DNA from: Ceraceosorus guamensis
Lineage: Eukaryota; Basidiomycota; Exobasidiomycetes; Ceraceosorales; Ceraceosoraceae
DNA length: 64,000 nt
Direction of reading: 5' to 3'
NCBI RefSeq assembly: GCF_003144195.1
Contig: NW_020290021.1
Span: forward strand, 62,001-126,000
In this document: positions 34,442-44,133 of the stretch, one piece after another
How the letters are laid out: every line of letters starts with the position of its first letter
How positions within the stretch are numbered: position 1 is the stretch's first letter
Notes under the pieces: model-generated
What the model was told of the DNA's origin: nothing
What the model saw: only the letters and a program-made list of their open reading frames with translations
Database searches by the model: none
Made by a program: the position numbers and the translations under genes

Positions 34442-36145
34442 ATGAAGCTGCAAAGACTCGCAGCTCTTTGCGCCCTCATCATCGCTGCAGCCGCAACGAC
34501 GAGGACGAGTGCAGCACCTCTCGAGGCGTCGCAAGCCGAGGCTTTTGGCGCTGCGCTCCATGACGAACGAGCTCCGCCGCCCTTGCCGGTGCTTGATGCG
34601 CGCAGCGCTGTGGCGCTAGGCACACGATTGTTAGGATTGCTCGAGACTCGAGGGAATTTGCGAGGCGAGTCAGTTCAGGGAGGCCTTCAAAGGCGAGACC
34701 GGAGCAGGTCGAGCTACGCAGCGCAGGTCACGCAGCAAATCAGAGACGGCAGACAAAGACGGAGGCGAGCTCAGGCAGACGGGTCCAAGAGGCAAAGGAG
34801 ACGGGGTACTTGCGGCACCAAGAAGAGCAACGCTGCATCATCTTCTTCCTCGGTTCCCAAGTCCACCTCCACAAAGTCATCCGCTTCATCCAGCAAGGCC
34901 ACGTCGACGTCGTCATCTGCAAAACCTGCATCAACGACCAACTCGAACTCGACCAAGAACAAGATGGTCTCGGCGGGCTACTGGGCTGATTGGACTGCTG
35001 GCACGCTGGCGCCCGAAAAGATCGATTGGACCAAGTTTGATTTCATCAATTTTGCCTTTGCCACTCCGCAATCAGACGCATCCATCAAATTTTCGGATGG
35101 GGACAGGTCTACTGCCCTGCTCAAGCGGCTGATCAGCTCTGCCCATGCAAACGGCAAGAAGGTTGTCCTCTCCCTCGGAGGCTGGGGAAACTCGAATGGA
35201 TTCAGCGGAGCAGTCTCTTCGCAAAGCTTGAGATCCACATTCATCAAGAATGTGCAGTCTCTGCAATCCAAATACGGTCTCGACGGCTTCGACTTTGATT
35301 GGGAGTACCCAAACAATGTTCAAGGAGGACCGACCGACCCGTCCGACACGAAGAATTTCCAGACATTCTTGGTGGATTTGCGTCAGGCTCTAGGCTCCAA
35401 GCCCATCTTGGCAGCTGCGGTGCCTCACTTGCCGTGGTTAGCAGCTTCGGGAAGCCCTGTCAACAATGTCAGCAGAGCAGCCAGTGCATTGGACTACATC
35501 ACCTTGATGAACTACGATGTCTGGGGATCCTCTTCCAATCCCGGTCCCAATGCCCCGCTCGCCAATCTGTGCGGCAACTCTACCCAGCCTGCCGCCTCGG
35601 CTGCCGCAGGAGTGAAGCAGTGGGCTGCAGCAGGAATGCCCAGATCCAAGATCATCCTGGGCATTGCGGGCTACGGCTACATCAACACGAGCTCCAAAAA
35701 GACTCTGAGGCAGCGCGGCGAAGCAACAAGCAGGGAGACGGACGATTTGAACGCTTCTTGGCCCGTTCGTCCAGAGCCTCAACGCGACCCTCGATATCGC
35801 GCAGTACCCTTTGCCAAGAGGGCACAATTGGTCGGTCTGGACGGCTCGAGCTCCGACGGTCAGGTCAATTTCAGACAATTGGTCGATCAAGGAGCTCTAA
35901 AGGTCAAGTCGGATGGTACATACGGGGCAGGATCGGGCTGGACAATGTACTGGGACGATTGTTCCGACACTCCCTTTCTATCCAACGGTAACAGGGTCGT
36001 CACGTACGACGATACCTATTCCCTCTACGACAAGGGATCTTTCGCCAAACAGGCGGGCATTGCAGGCGTAAACATGTGGAGCGTGGATGGCGATACCTCG
36101 AATTGGGCACTCATGAGTGCTGCTAGATCAGGTATGGGCTTATGA
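34442..36145 (+). CDS. Secreted GH18 chitinase
   Basis: Predicted secreted endochitinase cleaving beta-1,4-GlcNAc polymers; single exon, 567 aa. Signal peptide MKLQRLAALCALIIAAAA. The next 150 residues form a pro-like segment with strongly basic clusters (RQRRRRAQ, KRQRRRG) and a Ser/Thr/Lys linker. The GH18 barrel begins at about residue 176 (MVSAGYWADW). The substrate-side motif is VVLSLGGWGNSNGFSGA, and the catalytic DxxDxDxE is LDGFDFDWEYPNN at about residues 281-293, with the terminal Glu as acid/base. The barrel closes with MYWDDCSDTPF and GVNMWSVDGDTSNW. No chitin-binding module or GPI signal is seen. The basic clusters could be Kex2-type processing sites. It may act in the fungus's own wall turnover or on foreign chitin; the sequence does not decide which. 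Confidence 0.94.
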   Translation: MKLQRLAALCALIIAAAATTRTSAAPLEASQAEAFGAALHDERAPPPLPVLDARSAVALGTRLLGLLETRGNLRGESVQGGLQRRDRSRSSYAAQVTQQIRDGRQRRRRAQADGSKRQRRRGTCGTKKSNAASSSSSVPKSTSTKSSASSSKATSTSSSAKPASTTNSNSTKNKMVSAGYWADWTAGTLAPEKIDWTKFDFINFAFATPQSDASIKFSDGDRSTALLKRLISSAHANGKKVVLSLGGWGNSNGFSGAVSSQSLRSTFIKNVQSLQSKYGLDGFDFDWEYPNNVQGGPTDPSDTKNFQTFLVDLRQALGSKPILAAAVPHLPWLAASGSPVNNVSRAASALDYITLMNYDVWGSSSNPGPNAPLANLCGNSTQPAASAAAGVKQWAAAGMPRSKIILGIAGYGYINTSSKKTLRQRGEATSRETDDLNASWPVRPEPQRDPRYRAVPFAKRAQLVGLDGSSSDGQVNFRQLVDQGALKVKSDGTYGAGSGWTMYWDDCSDTPFLSNGNRVVTYDDTYSLYDKGSFAKQAGIAGVNMWSVDGDTSNWALMSAARSGMGL

Positions 36146-36466
36146 TCAGCCCCTATCATCATTCAACTTCCCTCGCGATCATCCATCGCCTTGCCGATCC
36201 CACGCACTAGCGCCGCTCCTACGCCAAGTGGTCGAGCCAGTGAGCTCCCGCAGCTCATTGACGCTGTGCCTTTGTCACACTGCCGTACCATTTGCTTCGC
36301 CAAGCGTTCCACCGGGTCTACATCTCCATTCTCCTGCTATACTGGCTCCTTGCAACCTCCGCAGTCTATCAGATCTCATCAATGGAATGCATTCGTGTCA
36401 TGCGAGCGGCGTGAAAGGCGTAACTTGAGAAAGCAAAGTCTGTACGATGTGTCGTGATGTTGGTGC
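36146..36466. other. Convergent intergenic region
   Basis: About 320 bp between the chitinase stop (+) and the mannosidase stop (-). No gene or clear signal was recognised. Confidence 0.6.
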
Positions 36467-39400
36467 TTAGGCAGCCAGCTGAACCTTGAGTGTAATGACC
36501 TGGAAGGGCCTGAGGTGCAGTCGGACCCTAGTGTGCTCTCCATCAGGACCACTCTGGTACTGCAGCGTCTTAGCCTCACGAGAGAAGTCGGTTTCAACTT
36601 CGGTCCAACCCTCATCTGCAGGGGTCGTGAGATCAACGTGGTAGTCCGAGGCTTTGCCAATCGTATCTTCCAACAGATTGGCTAGCACAACGGATTGGAC
36701 GTTCAGTCCAACGATATCCAGGCTCGCCCCAGCATGCGCACCCAATGCTTCGTAGAAACGGAGGATGACACTGGTGCCCGAGCCGGTCTTGCCGTGATAG
36801 TCAAAGTCAGCTTCTCCACGCTTGATCGTATCGAGAACGATGGAGGACTCGACATCTTGATGCAGACGGAAAGGGGAGCTGAACGCCTTGCTTGGACGCG
36901 TCGTTGCTGCTCGCGTCAACGGAGAGTTGAGCTCTCTAGCTGCATTGACCGTCAGCATCGACAGCGGACCGGAGTGAGGCAGGATGACAAAGTTTAGAGA
37001 GTGCTTGCCTTCATCCGTATGAGCATCGGGATACGTTGGCGCTTTGAGCAGTGAAAGTCGCATACGCCCTCCCTCGACGCTGGCTCCGTACTTGCAATCG
37101 TTGAGGATTGACACGCCAAATGAAGACTCGCTAAGATCGAAGAATTTGTGGCTTGCAACTTCGAACTTGGCCGCCTCCCACGTCGTGTTGCGAGTAGTAG
37201 GTCGCTTCGTGACACCGAAAGGAGTCTCGAAAGAAGCATTGTCTGCATTGAGGATGGTGGGCAGCTCAAAGCGCAAGAACCGATGTTTCTCCTGCCAGTC
37301 GATCTCGACGTGGAAGTGCAGGCCGCTCGTGCTGTGTTGGCAGCTTGCAATAGAAGTGCCTATCGCGTCAAGCGAGATCTTGACCACAGCTGAGCTCTGG
37401 CCCCACTGCGCCTGAAGGCGTAAGGCGGCGCGGAACGGCCCCACCTCCGAGATGCGCACTTCATGGAAGGGGATGTCTTCGGCGGTATTTAGAGAGTAGA
37501 CTGCAAGGGAAGTCAAGACCACGCGTGTCAGACAGTCTAAAATTCGCGTGTGTCTGTCCGCAGGCTCACCCTCTGTCTCCCAAGCGTCAAATTGTGGCGG
37601 GTAGTCCTCGGCGATTGTCAGGCCAGCACGCCTGCCTGGTGGAATGAGCTCGACCCAAGTACGCTTCTGCAAAGTGCGAATGCTAGTAATGAAGCCACTC
37701 GCGACAGTCAGGGAAACGTTCGCATTCCGCAAAGTGAAGTTGGAGTTGTCTTGGATGACTGCGTTGCACGTGTGTGGAATCAAGGCTGATCAGAGGAAGC
37801 TGCAGCGTACGATCGAACTTTCGGACAATGTTCCTTACCGTAGACAGCTTCACGTGCCGCAACCACCGCGGTCCGCTCCTCCACGATGTTGCTCCCCTGC
37901 TTGTCCTCCAAGAACACATACTCAGAGCCATCACTGTTAGTCCCGTCGCGCTCAGCAGATTCCCAGCTCGGGTCAGCTCTGACAAGGTGCTTGCGAGGGA
38001 TGCTAAGAGTGTTGTACGCCTTTGCGAAGCCGGTACCATCCTCTAAGGCGGCAAGACCCTTGAGGACCTTCTCGGCCTCCGCGGTGGCCTTTGCTACCCT
38101 CTTGTGCAGGTCAGCGTAAATCCGCTCCGCGTCGTCATAAACCAATCGAATAGAGCTTCCCGGCCTGGTAGGAGCGATGATCATATCATTCAGCACAAAG
38201 CCTGCAGCGTGCAGTAGCTTTGACTCACAGCACGTCGTGGAACTTTGAGATGCAGACAGGAAAGGGACCATTCAGCCGGAACGCGGAAGTGAAGCAGAAC
38301 GGCGTGCGCTCGACTACGTACCTGATTCGTCAGCAGAGGCTCCCAGATGCTATCAATCTCATCCTTCGGATATTTGTAATTCCCTGTTGCGGAGCCGTGC
38401 TGCAAACCCAAAAGACTCGCGTGTGTGGCGAGCCATTCCAAGCGCTGCATGGCAGACTCGAGCTGCCGATTGTGCTTCTTGATGCTGCCGTGACTCGTCT
38501 GTACACCTCGATGGAATTCGAGGTACACATCCCCTACCCAACGAGGCAACCGATCGCCGCCTTCGGTTATGTCGAGCACATTCTTAAAGAAGTCCTGCAC
38601 TGAACGTCCGACACCTACTTTAGGCATTTCGGTGTGGCCATTGTTCCAGGTGGCCCGCGCACGGCGAAGACGCTCGAGATGAGGGGTTGTAGGACCACCA
38701 CCTCCGTCACCGAAACCAAAGAGCAGAAGTGCAGTGGCTTGGAATGGCGGCGAGGTCACGTCAATCAGCAATGGAGAGGTTGCGTGCGAAGGGCGTGTGT
38801 ACTCACGCTGCACATTCAGGTTCTGGTTGTTCTTCACCCCACGAACGAGATCGTCGACGCCGCACATGCTGTCGTAGTTATTCTGCGCCACATATCGCAG
38901 CCTGGTCAGGGCCAAGTCGCATCCTGAGTGCTGCTACTGGTGTACTCACGACGGGCGTCAAGTGGGTGATGATCTGCGTGCCATCCAAGCCGACCCACAT
39001 CATTGTGTTGTGGGGGAATCTGTTGACATTTGACCAGCTCAGCTTTTGAGTGAAGAAGTAATCGCATCCGCTTGAACGTGCGATCTGCGGCAGCTGCGCA
39101 TTGTATCCGAAGGAATCGGGCAACCAAAACACGTTGCATCGCTTGCCGAAGCGAGATTCGAAGTAGCGCTGACCGTACAGAAATTGCCTTGCAAAAGACT
39201 CGCCGGAGGGCAACTGAAGCAGGTGGCTCCTCGTGAGACTCGGAGTGATACGTGCAGCAGCCGGTGATACCGCGACTCACGTTGCCGTCACACTCCACCC
39301 ATGTAGCTCCAATTGGCTGGAACGTGCCCCGTTTTGCTGCTTTGATGAGGCGCGCGAAGAGCTTTGGGTACACTGGCGAAGCAATTTAGGATGTCAGCTG

Positions 39401-40641
39401 CAAGCGAACATCGCTGGTGGCTGGCCGCGACCACGCACGCTGCTCTAGCCAGATATACTGCTGGGCTGTGGAAGCAGTGAAGCGATACTCCGGATAGCGC
39501 TCCATGAGTGCGATTTGGGTGCTCCAAGACCTCGCGACTTTCTGCTGGGTGGCGGAGTATGGCCTAGAGAGGGAAAGCATCATGGTCAGAGGCGATTACA
39601 AAGCCCCATGAAGGCTTTTGTCCTCTTGCTCACCAGAGCCATGCAGTGTCGATGTGCGTGTGACCGATGGCCCAAAGTGCGACGTCCTCGCGATCTTTTC
39701 TGTTGCCGACATCGTACAAGCCTTCCTCGAGGTCTTCCCAGTCTTTGCCGAGCACCTCTTGCGCAATCTTCCTGCAAGCGTCAATGGTGCTCAGATCGTC
39801 GCGCCTAAAAGTGTCCTGGATCTTATTGGCTGCCCACAGCGCCTTATTCTGCAGAGGCCCGTCCCTTGGCATGTTCTTGACGCATCCTTCCAACATCTCA
39901 AAGTCCCAAAGCAGCTTCCAAGCTTGTGGACGCTTGACTACGATGGCACAAGAGTCGAAGCTGAACGTTCGATTTGGGTCCGGGTCGCCTTCTTGACCGT
40001 TGGGCACACCGAACATTCCATTGCAAGACACTTCGACGTAGAGCTCCAGTGTTCCCTCTCTCATCTCTGGCGTGAGAGGAAAGTCGACTCTACGATCAGC
40101 ACCATAAGAGCCCGTGATACCTTGCAGAGACATGCCATCCGATGAAAAGATCATTGCTTCGCAACCAGGATCAAGTTGCAGCTCGACCCATTCCTTCTTC
40201 TGCCACTGCTTAGGCACTTGGATCTCCAGACGAAGCCAGTGGTTTGACCAGCTTGGAGAGAAGTTTTCATGGGTCGATGAAGGCCTGAAAGTCTGCTTGA
40301 TGGCCTCATCGAAGCTTGGCTTGTCGCCAGGTTTGGGATCCCAACGCCAAATCCTGATGACGCCCTCATCATCGCGGCTGCTCTCAAAGAGCACCGAAGC
40401 CAAATTCCATCGAGAGCTGCACCCGGCGCGCAGGTGCGAGAGCCAGTCAGCGAATCGTTTCGGTTACTCTCCAAGACGTGACAGCAGCCTTAACGAACCG
40501 CGCAGCGACTCACTACTGGCCGCCATGGAACTCTTCCAGCCTCCTCTCCTGGACGGAGCGGATGTCGATGCCGTGGACAGGGCGCTCGGAAGCGATGGAC
40601 AGCTCAGGGTAAGGCCGAGGACCTTGGCTGGCGCCCGACAT
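36467..40641 (-). CDS. AMS1: GH38 alpha-mannosidase (Ams1-type, cytosol/vacuole)
   Basis: Predicted class II alpha-mannosidase that degrades free oligomannose glycans; the yeast orthologue reaches the vacuole by selective autophagy. Eleven exons: complement(36467..37500, 37570..37749, 37839..38164, 38229..38242, 38322..38737, 38807..38882, 38950..39213, 39281..39372, 39439..39563, 39634..40416, 40514..40641), 1145 aa (yeast 1083). Every junction restores family sequence: FHGGQYSRWNL at the first; HTHIDTAWLWPY (zinc-binding His and Asp) near residue 300; GNLPSGESFARQF; the nucleophile region FWLPDSFGYN near residue 408; LLLFGFGDGGGGPT; and NQFHDVLPGSSIR, of which FHDVL comes from a 14-nt exon. 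No signal peptide, as expected for Ams1. The start at 40641 is chosen over the open-frame start at 40740 because the family-like N-terminus begins there. Confidence 0.96.
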
Positions 40642-41668
40642 GCTGAGAGTGATTGAGAGTACGATAGCTCGAGCAGTAGACGTGACTTGAGAAAGGCAAG
40701 TTATGCCTCTCAGCGACAAGGGAGCTGGTTGTAGACGCACAGAAGAGGGCGCTACCAGAGAGATGAAGTCGCTTGTTAATGATTCGATGCTGCTTTCCCT
40801 TTGGCGAGACGCCGAATGCGAATGATCGCGCAGTAGCCTAGAAGCTGAAAGAGCTGCTGCGATAATTATGATCGATGATTTCTTGGCAAGGCCAGTACTT
40901 GTATGTTGTGCAGCTCACAGGGAGAGCCATGGGTAGGTGTACAGTCAGGTCGGATATGAGGCGTCGAGCAATGAGCACCACACACTTGGTAACGACGAGG
41001 CGCGCGTAGAGGCGCATGGCCCTGCAGGATGAGCACCGCTTCATTACCTCGAGACTCACCGACTCGTGATTGTGGTTTACTGTCACCGCATCTATCACAA
41101 CGTTTGCGTGGTCCAAGCGCACATCATGCAGCAGCAGGCCGGCCCCATCCTCCTGTGCCTGCCGCCGCCTGCCGCCTGATGCCGCCGCCGCCACGATGGC
41201 AGTCACACAGTCGGAGGACCGATGCCGCGGTCGATGTGATGGATTCTTCTTGCATCGCACTCTCCCTCCCCTCCACCTCTGCCTAGTCATCTTTGACATG
41301 GCAACGGACCACCACAGGGAAGAGGCCCGAGCCATCGATTAGGCACCCAACTACTCGTCCTTTGACGCCGCTCCCTGCTCACGTCGAACGTCGGCAACGC
41401 AGACAGGATCGCTTGCCGACGTTGCTAGCGACGCGCGAGGCTGTGCCCGTGCGCTCTGTTGGCCGCAGCATTATCAGGACGTATTCACCGGTACGATGTT
41501 CAAGCCGAAGGTCAGAGCAGCCCCACCTATGTAGAGGTATCTCGCCGTCACTTTTCCCAACCGCGGCTCAATCATCTTCGAGTCCTTTCGTCACCGTCAA
41601 GCGCCTTTTCTTGCACAACGCTGTCATGAGCTTGGCCAAGGCTCTTCTACGCACTCGAGTCGACGAGC
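40642..41668. other. Divergent promoter region, mannosidase / F-box-like gene
   Basis: About 1.0 kb between two divergent starts. Open frames within it (for example 40838-41335 minus) show no family features. No TATA box was recognised. Confidence 0.5.
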
Positions 41669-43483
41669 ATGAACGGTTTGATTCCTTTGGACGACTTCGA
41701 GGCGGCGCTTGCCCATCTGTACTCGGAGAAAGTCAGCAGCAGCAGCAGCCAGCGCTCAAACGCTGCCGATGACTCGGCTTTCACTGCCACCGATCAGCGG
41801 CGCGCAGATCAGTGCGCTATAGAGCGAGCCGGCAAGTCGGTCAATAGCTGGAGCATCGCCGGAGACAGATCGTTCAAGCGCTCAGCTGCGAAAGAGCGAC
41901 CCACTCGCTCAGGCTCGCCAATCGTCGGGCCGGCCAAGCTCCCGCCCGAGCTCATCTTTCACATCGCTCTGCTCTTGTCCAGCGAGTGCGCCCCGTCAAC
42001 GCCATCATGGCACCTGGCTGTTTGGCCAGCAGCCGCATGGACGAACAGCGATGGTACAGCTGTCGTGTCAGCAGGTCAGGCTGGTGAATCAATGGCTCCA
42101 AGCGCTCGAAGAGTGCTCAGGACGCTCATAGGCTTGTCAGCGCTCTCCACGGGACTGCGCAGACTCATCTCGCCCCTCGTTTGGGAAAGGATCGACATCA
42201 GCTACCCGTCGCGATTACCATCTCTCCACGCGCTCTTGAGCTACTACTCGCACGCCCAATCCTCCAAGAGTCACGATCGACTGGTCTCGCCCTTGACGCA
42301 TGTGCGACGAATGCATCTCTCACTCCCCAGTAGGTACTCGAGCGTGGATCAAGAAAGTCTGCTCTCACTCTTGAACGGAGGAGTGCGCTCCGATCTGCTT
42401 CGAGAATTCATCTTCGAAGCTGGAGAGCCTCCAAGCGGCAGCCTTCTGCGCGCGCTGCTGCCCACCTCTCAAAGGGCGAAAGCTGACAAGCGGGTCAAGG
42501 CGCAGAAGATCGCCGCCGAGAGGTTGCGCAGCACCTCTGAAGGAAACAAATCCGGTATCACTACGACTTTTGGCCCGACAGGTCTGAGGCAGATCAGAGT
42601 CAGGAGCGAGATGAGCGACGAGGTTAGACAGTGGGAAAGAGAAGCTCGACCGGGCGCATATCCCGCCCTCGCGGTCACTTCGGTCAAGTCCGAATCCACA
42701 TCGGCATTTGAAAATGGAGAGACAATCTCCGATGGCTCGGTGAAGACGGTTGGATCGGAGGAGGAGGAGGACGACTCGTCGCCGACGTACGGCTTGACAG
42801 CGCTCAGCATGTCGTGCTCCATCTTTTGGCCTGGTCACGCTTTGATGTCTTCGTTCAGGAACATACAGCATCTGCGTCTCACATCGTACGAAGCGCACCT
42901 CTTGCCTCAGCATCTTCCCGCCATGCTCTTGGCATTGACCAAGCCTCTCAAGAGTCTCAGCATGAGCACGAGCAAGACTGCGGTTCTGCACGTCAGGGAG
43001 CTGATAGACTTGGGCGTATGGCGAGGATTGGAATCGCTGGACGTCTACGCTGTGACGCCCGAACCGCCCTTGGCCGAAGCTCTGAGGAGCGCTAGAAAGA
43101 CGCTCAAGCATCTGCGGCTAACGCTCGACATCAATGGAGCATTCGGCAATTACGATCGATTGTGGAGAGACTTGACCAAACGTCAGGAGGCCATTCGTGA
43201 TTCGGAGGATGGCAAGCATGCGCACGAGCACGAGCACAAGCACAAGCACAAGCACAAGCACAAGCACGATCATCCACACGAAGACGACGACGAAGGTTTG
43301 CCAGCACTGCAAGTACTGCAAGTCGATCCATTTCCTCAACAACACACCTCGCCTTCCTTTCCCGACTTTGTCCGCGCTTGCCCCTCTTTGCGCCTCATCA
43401 ACGGAAGGGATGCTGATCGTCTCAGGCTAAATGGCTTTGAGCTGCTGGACCCGGATCATTACACCGGCGCTTTGGCCTACTAA
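41669..43483 (+). CDS. F-box-like / leucine-rich-region protein with His-Lys repeat
   Basis: Possible substrate adaptor of an SCF ubiquitin ligase; single exon, 604 aa. After about 90 polar residues comes an F-box-like stretch, AKLPPELIFHIALLL, interrupted by an insertion and completed by LIGLSALSTGLRRLISPLVWERIDI, a pattern frequent in basidiomycete F-box-like proteins. The middle and C-terminal parts contain leucine-spaced segments (NIQHLRLTSYEAHLLP, GLESLDVYAV, TLKHLRLTLDI) suggesting degenerate leucine-rich repeats. An acidic patch (SEEEEDDSS) lies mid-protein. At about residues 519-533 a Cys-free HEHEHKHKHKHKHKH run is encoded by a hexanucleotide repeat. The substrate is unknown, and the F-box call rests on pattern rather than alignment, so a different role is possible. 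Confidence 0.75.
   Translation: MNGLIPLDDFEAALAHLYSEKVSSSSSQRSNAADDSAFTATDQRRADQCAIERAGKSVNSWSIAGDRSFKRSAAKERPTRSGSPIVGPAKLPPELIFHIALLLSSECAPSTPSWHLAVWPAAAWTNSDGTAVVSAGQAGESMAPSARRVLRTLIGLSALSTGLRRLISPLVWERIDISYPSRLPSLHALLSYYSHAQSSKSHDRLVSPLTHVRRMHLSLPSRYSSVDQESLLSLLNGGVRSDLLREFIFEAGEPPSGSLLRALLPTSQRAKADKRVKAQKIAAERLRSTSEGNKSGITTTFGPTGLRQIRVRSEMSDEVRQWEREARPGAYPALAVTSVKSESTSAFENGETISDGSVKTVGSEEEEDDSSPTYGLTALSMSCSIFWPGHALMSSFRNIQHLRLTSYEAHLLPQHLPAMLLALTKPLKSLSMSTSKTAVLHVRELIDLGVWRGLESLDVYAVTPEPPLAEALRSARKTLKHLRLTLDINGAFGNYDRLWRDLTKRQEAIRDSEDGKHAHEHEHKHKHKHKHKHDHPHEDDDEGLPALQVLQVDPFPQQHTSPSFPDFVRACPSLRLINGRDADRLRLNGFELLDPDHYTGALAY
43223..43267 (+). repeat. CAC(A/G)AG hexanucleotide repeat encoding a His-Lys/His-Glu tract
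   Basis: About 7.5 copies of a CACAAG/CACGAG unit inside the F-box-like gene. The repeat stays in frame, so length change adds or removes His-Lys pairs. Confidence 0.9.
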
Positions 43484-44133
43484 TCAGTCCATCATGGATC
43501 TCAACAAGAGCTTACAGCGCACAAAGATACTCTCTAGATTATCCCAATCCTTCGCAGACTCTATTTGCCGTACTCGTGACTTGATTTCACACCGCTATCA
43601 TCCCCTGCCGTTTCGGTCAAGTTTGACATCATACGGAATCTAATGCATGGATTGTCCTTGTAAGCGCACGTTGTGAGGGCATGAGGATGGGAGACGAGCG
43701 GAGAAGCTGAACGGATCCGCCAGAAATGCGCTCGAATGCTTTGCTCGCTTTCCAGTGCGAGCTGAATGGGTGAGGGTGGGAGCAGAAGGCAGCAATGAGA
43801 GCGGAAAGGGGGGCGATGACTTGGGGAGACCGGAATATCAGAGGGAATTGGGGCAAGAATGTTGTTGCGCTGATGATGCGACATCAGAAAGATTATGGTA
43901 CGCGCTCTCCAGAATGTGTGATTGAGCTCCAATGAGAATGTATGAACAGAGACCGAGAATACAAGTGCGGAAGAACGAATGCATAGGTAGAGACACAGAG
44001 AGCTGCGCTACCGAGTGACTTGCGTTGGGGCAGCTTGAAGCGGCCTTGGAGACGTCGGAGGAAGTGCAAGCTGCGTCCTTTGATGCTCGAGTAAGCGCCC
44101 GGCAGCAGCGGAGCGAACGAGTGGAGATCTTGA
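43484..44133. other. Convergent intergenic region
   Basis: About 650 bp between the F-box-like stop (+) and the GH79 stop (-). No gene recognised. Confidence 0.55.
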
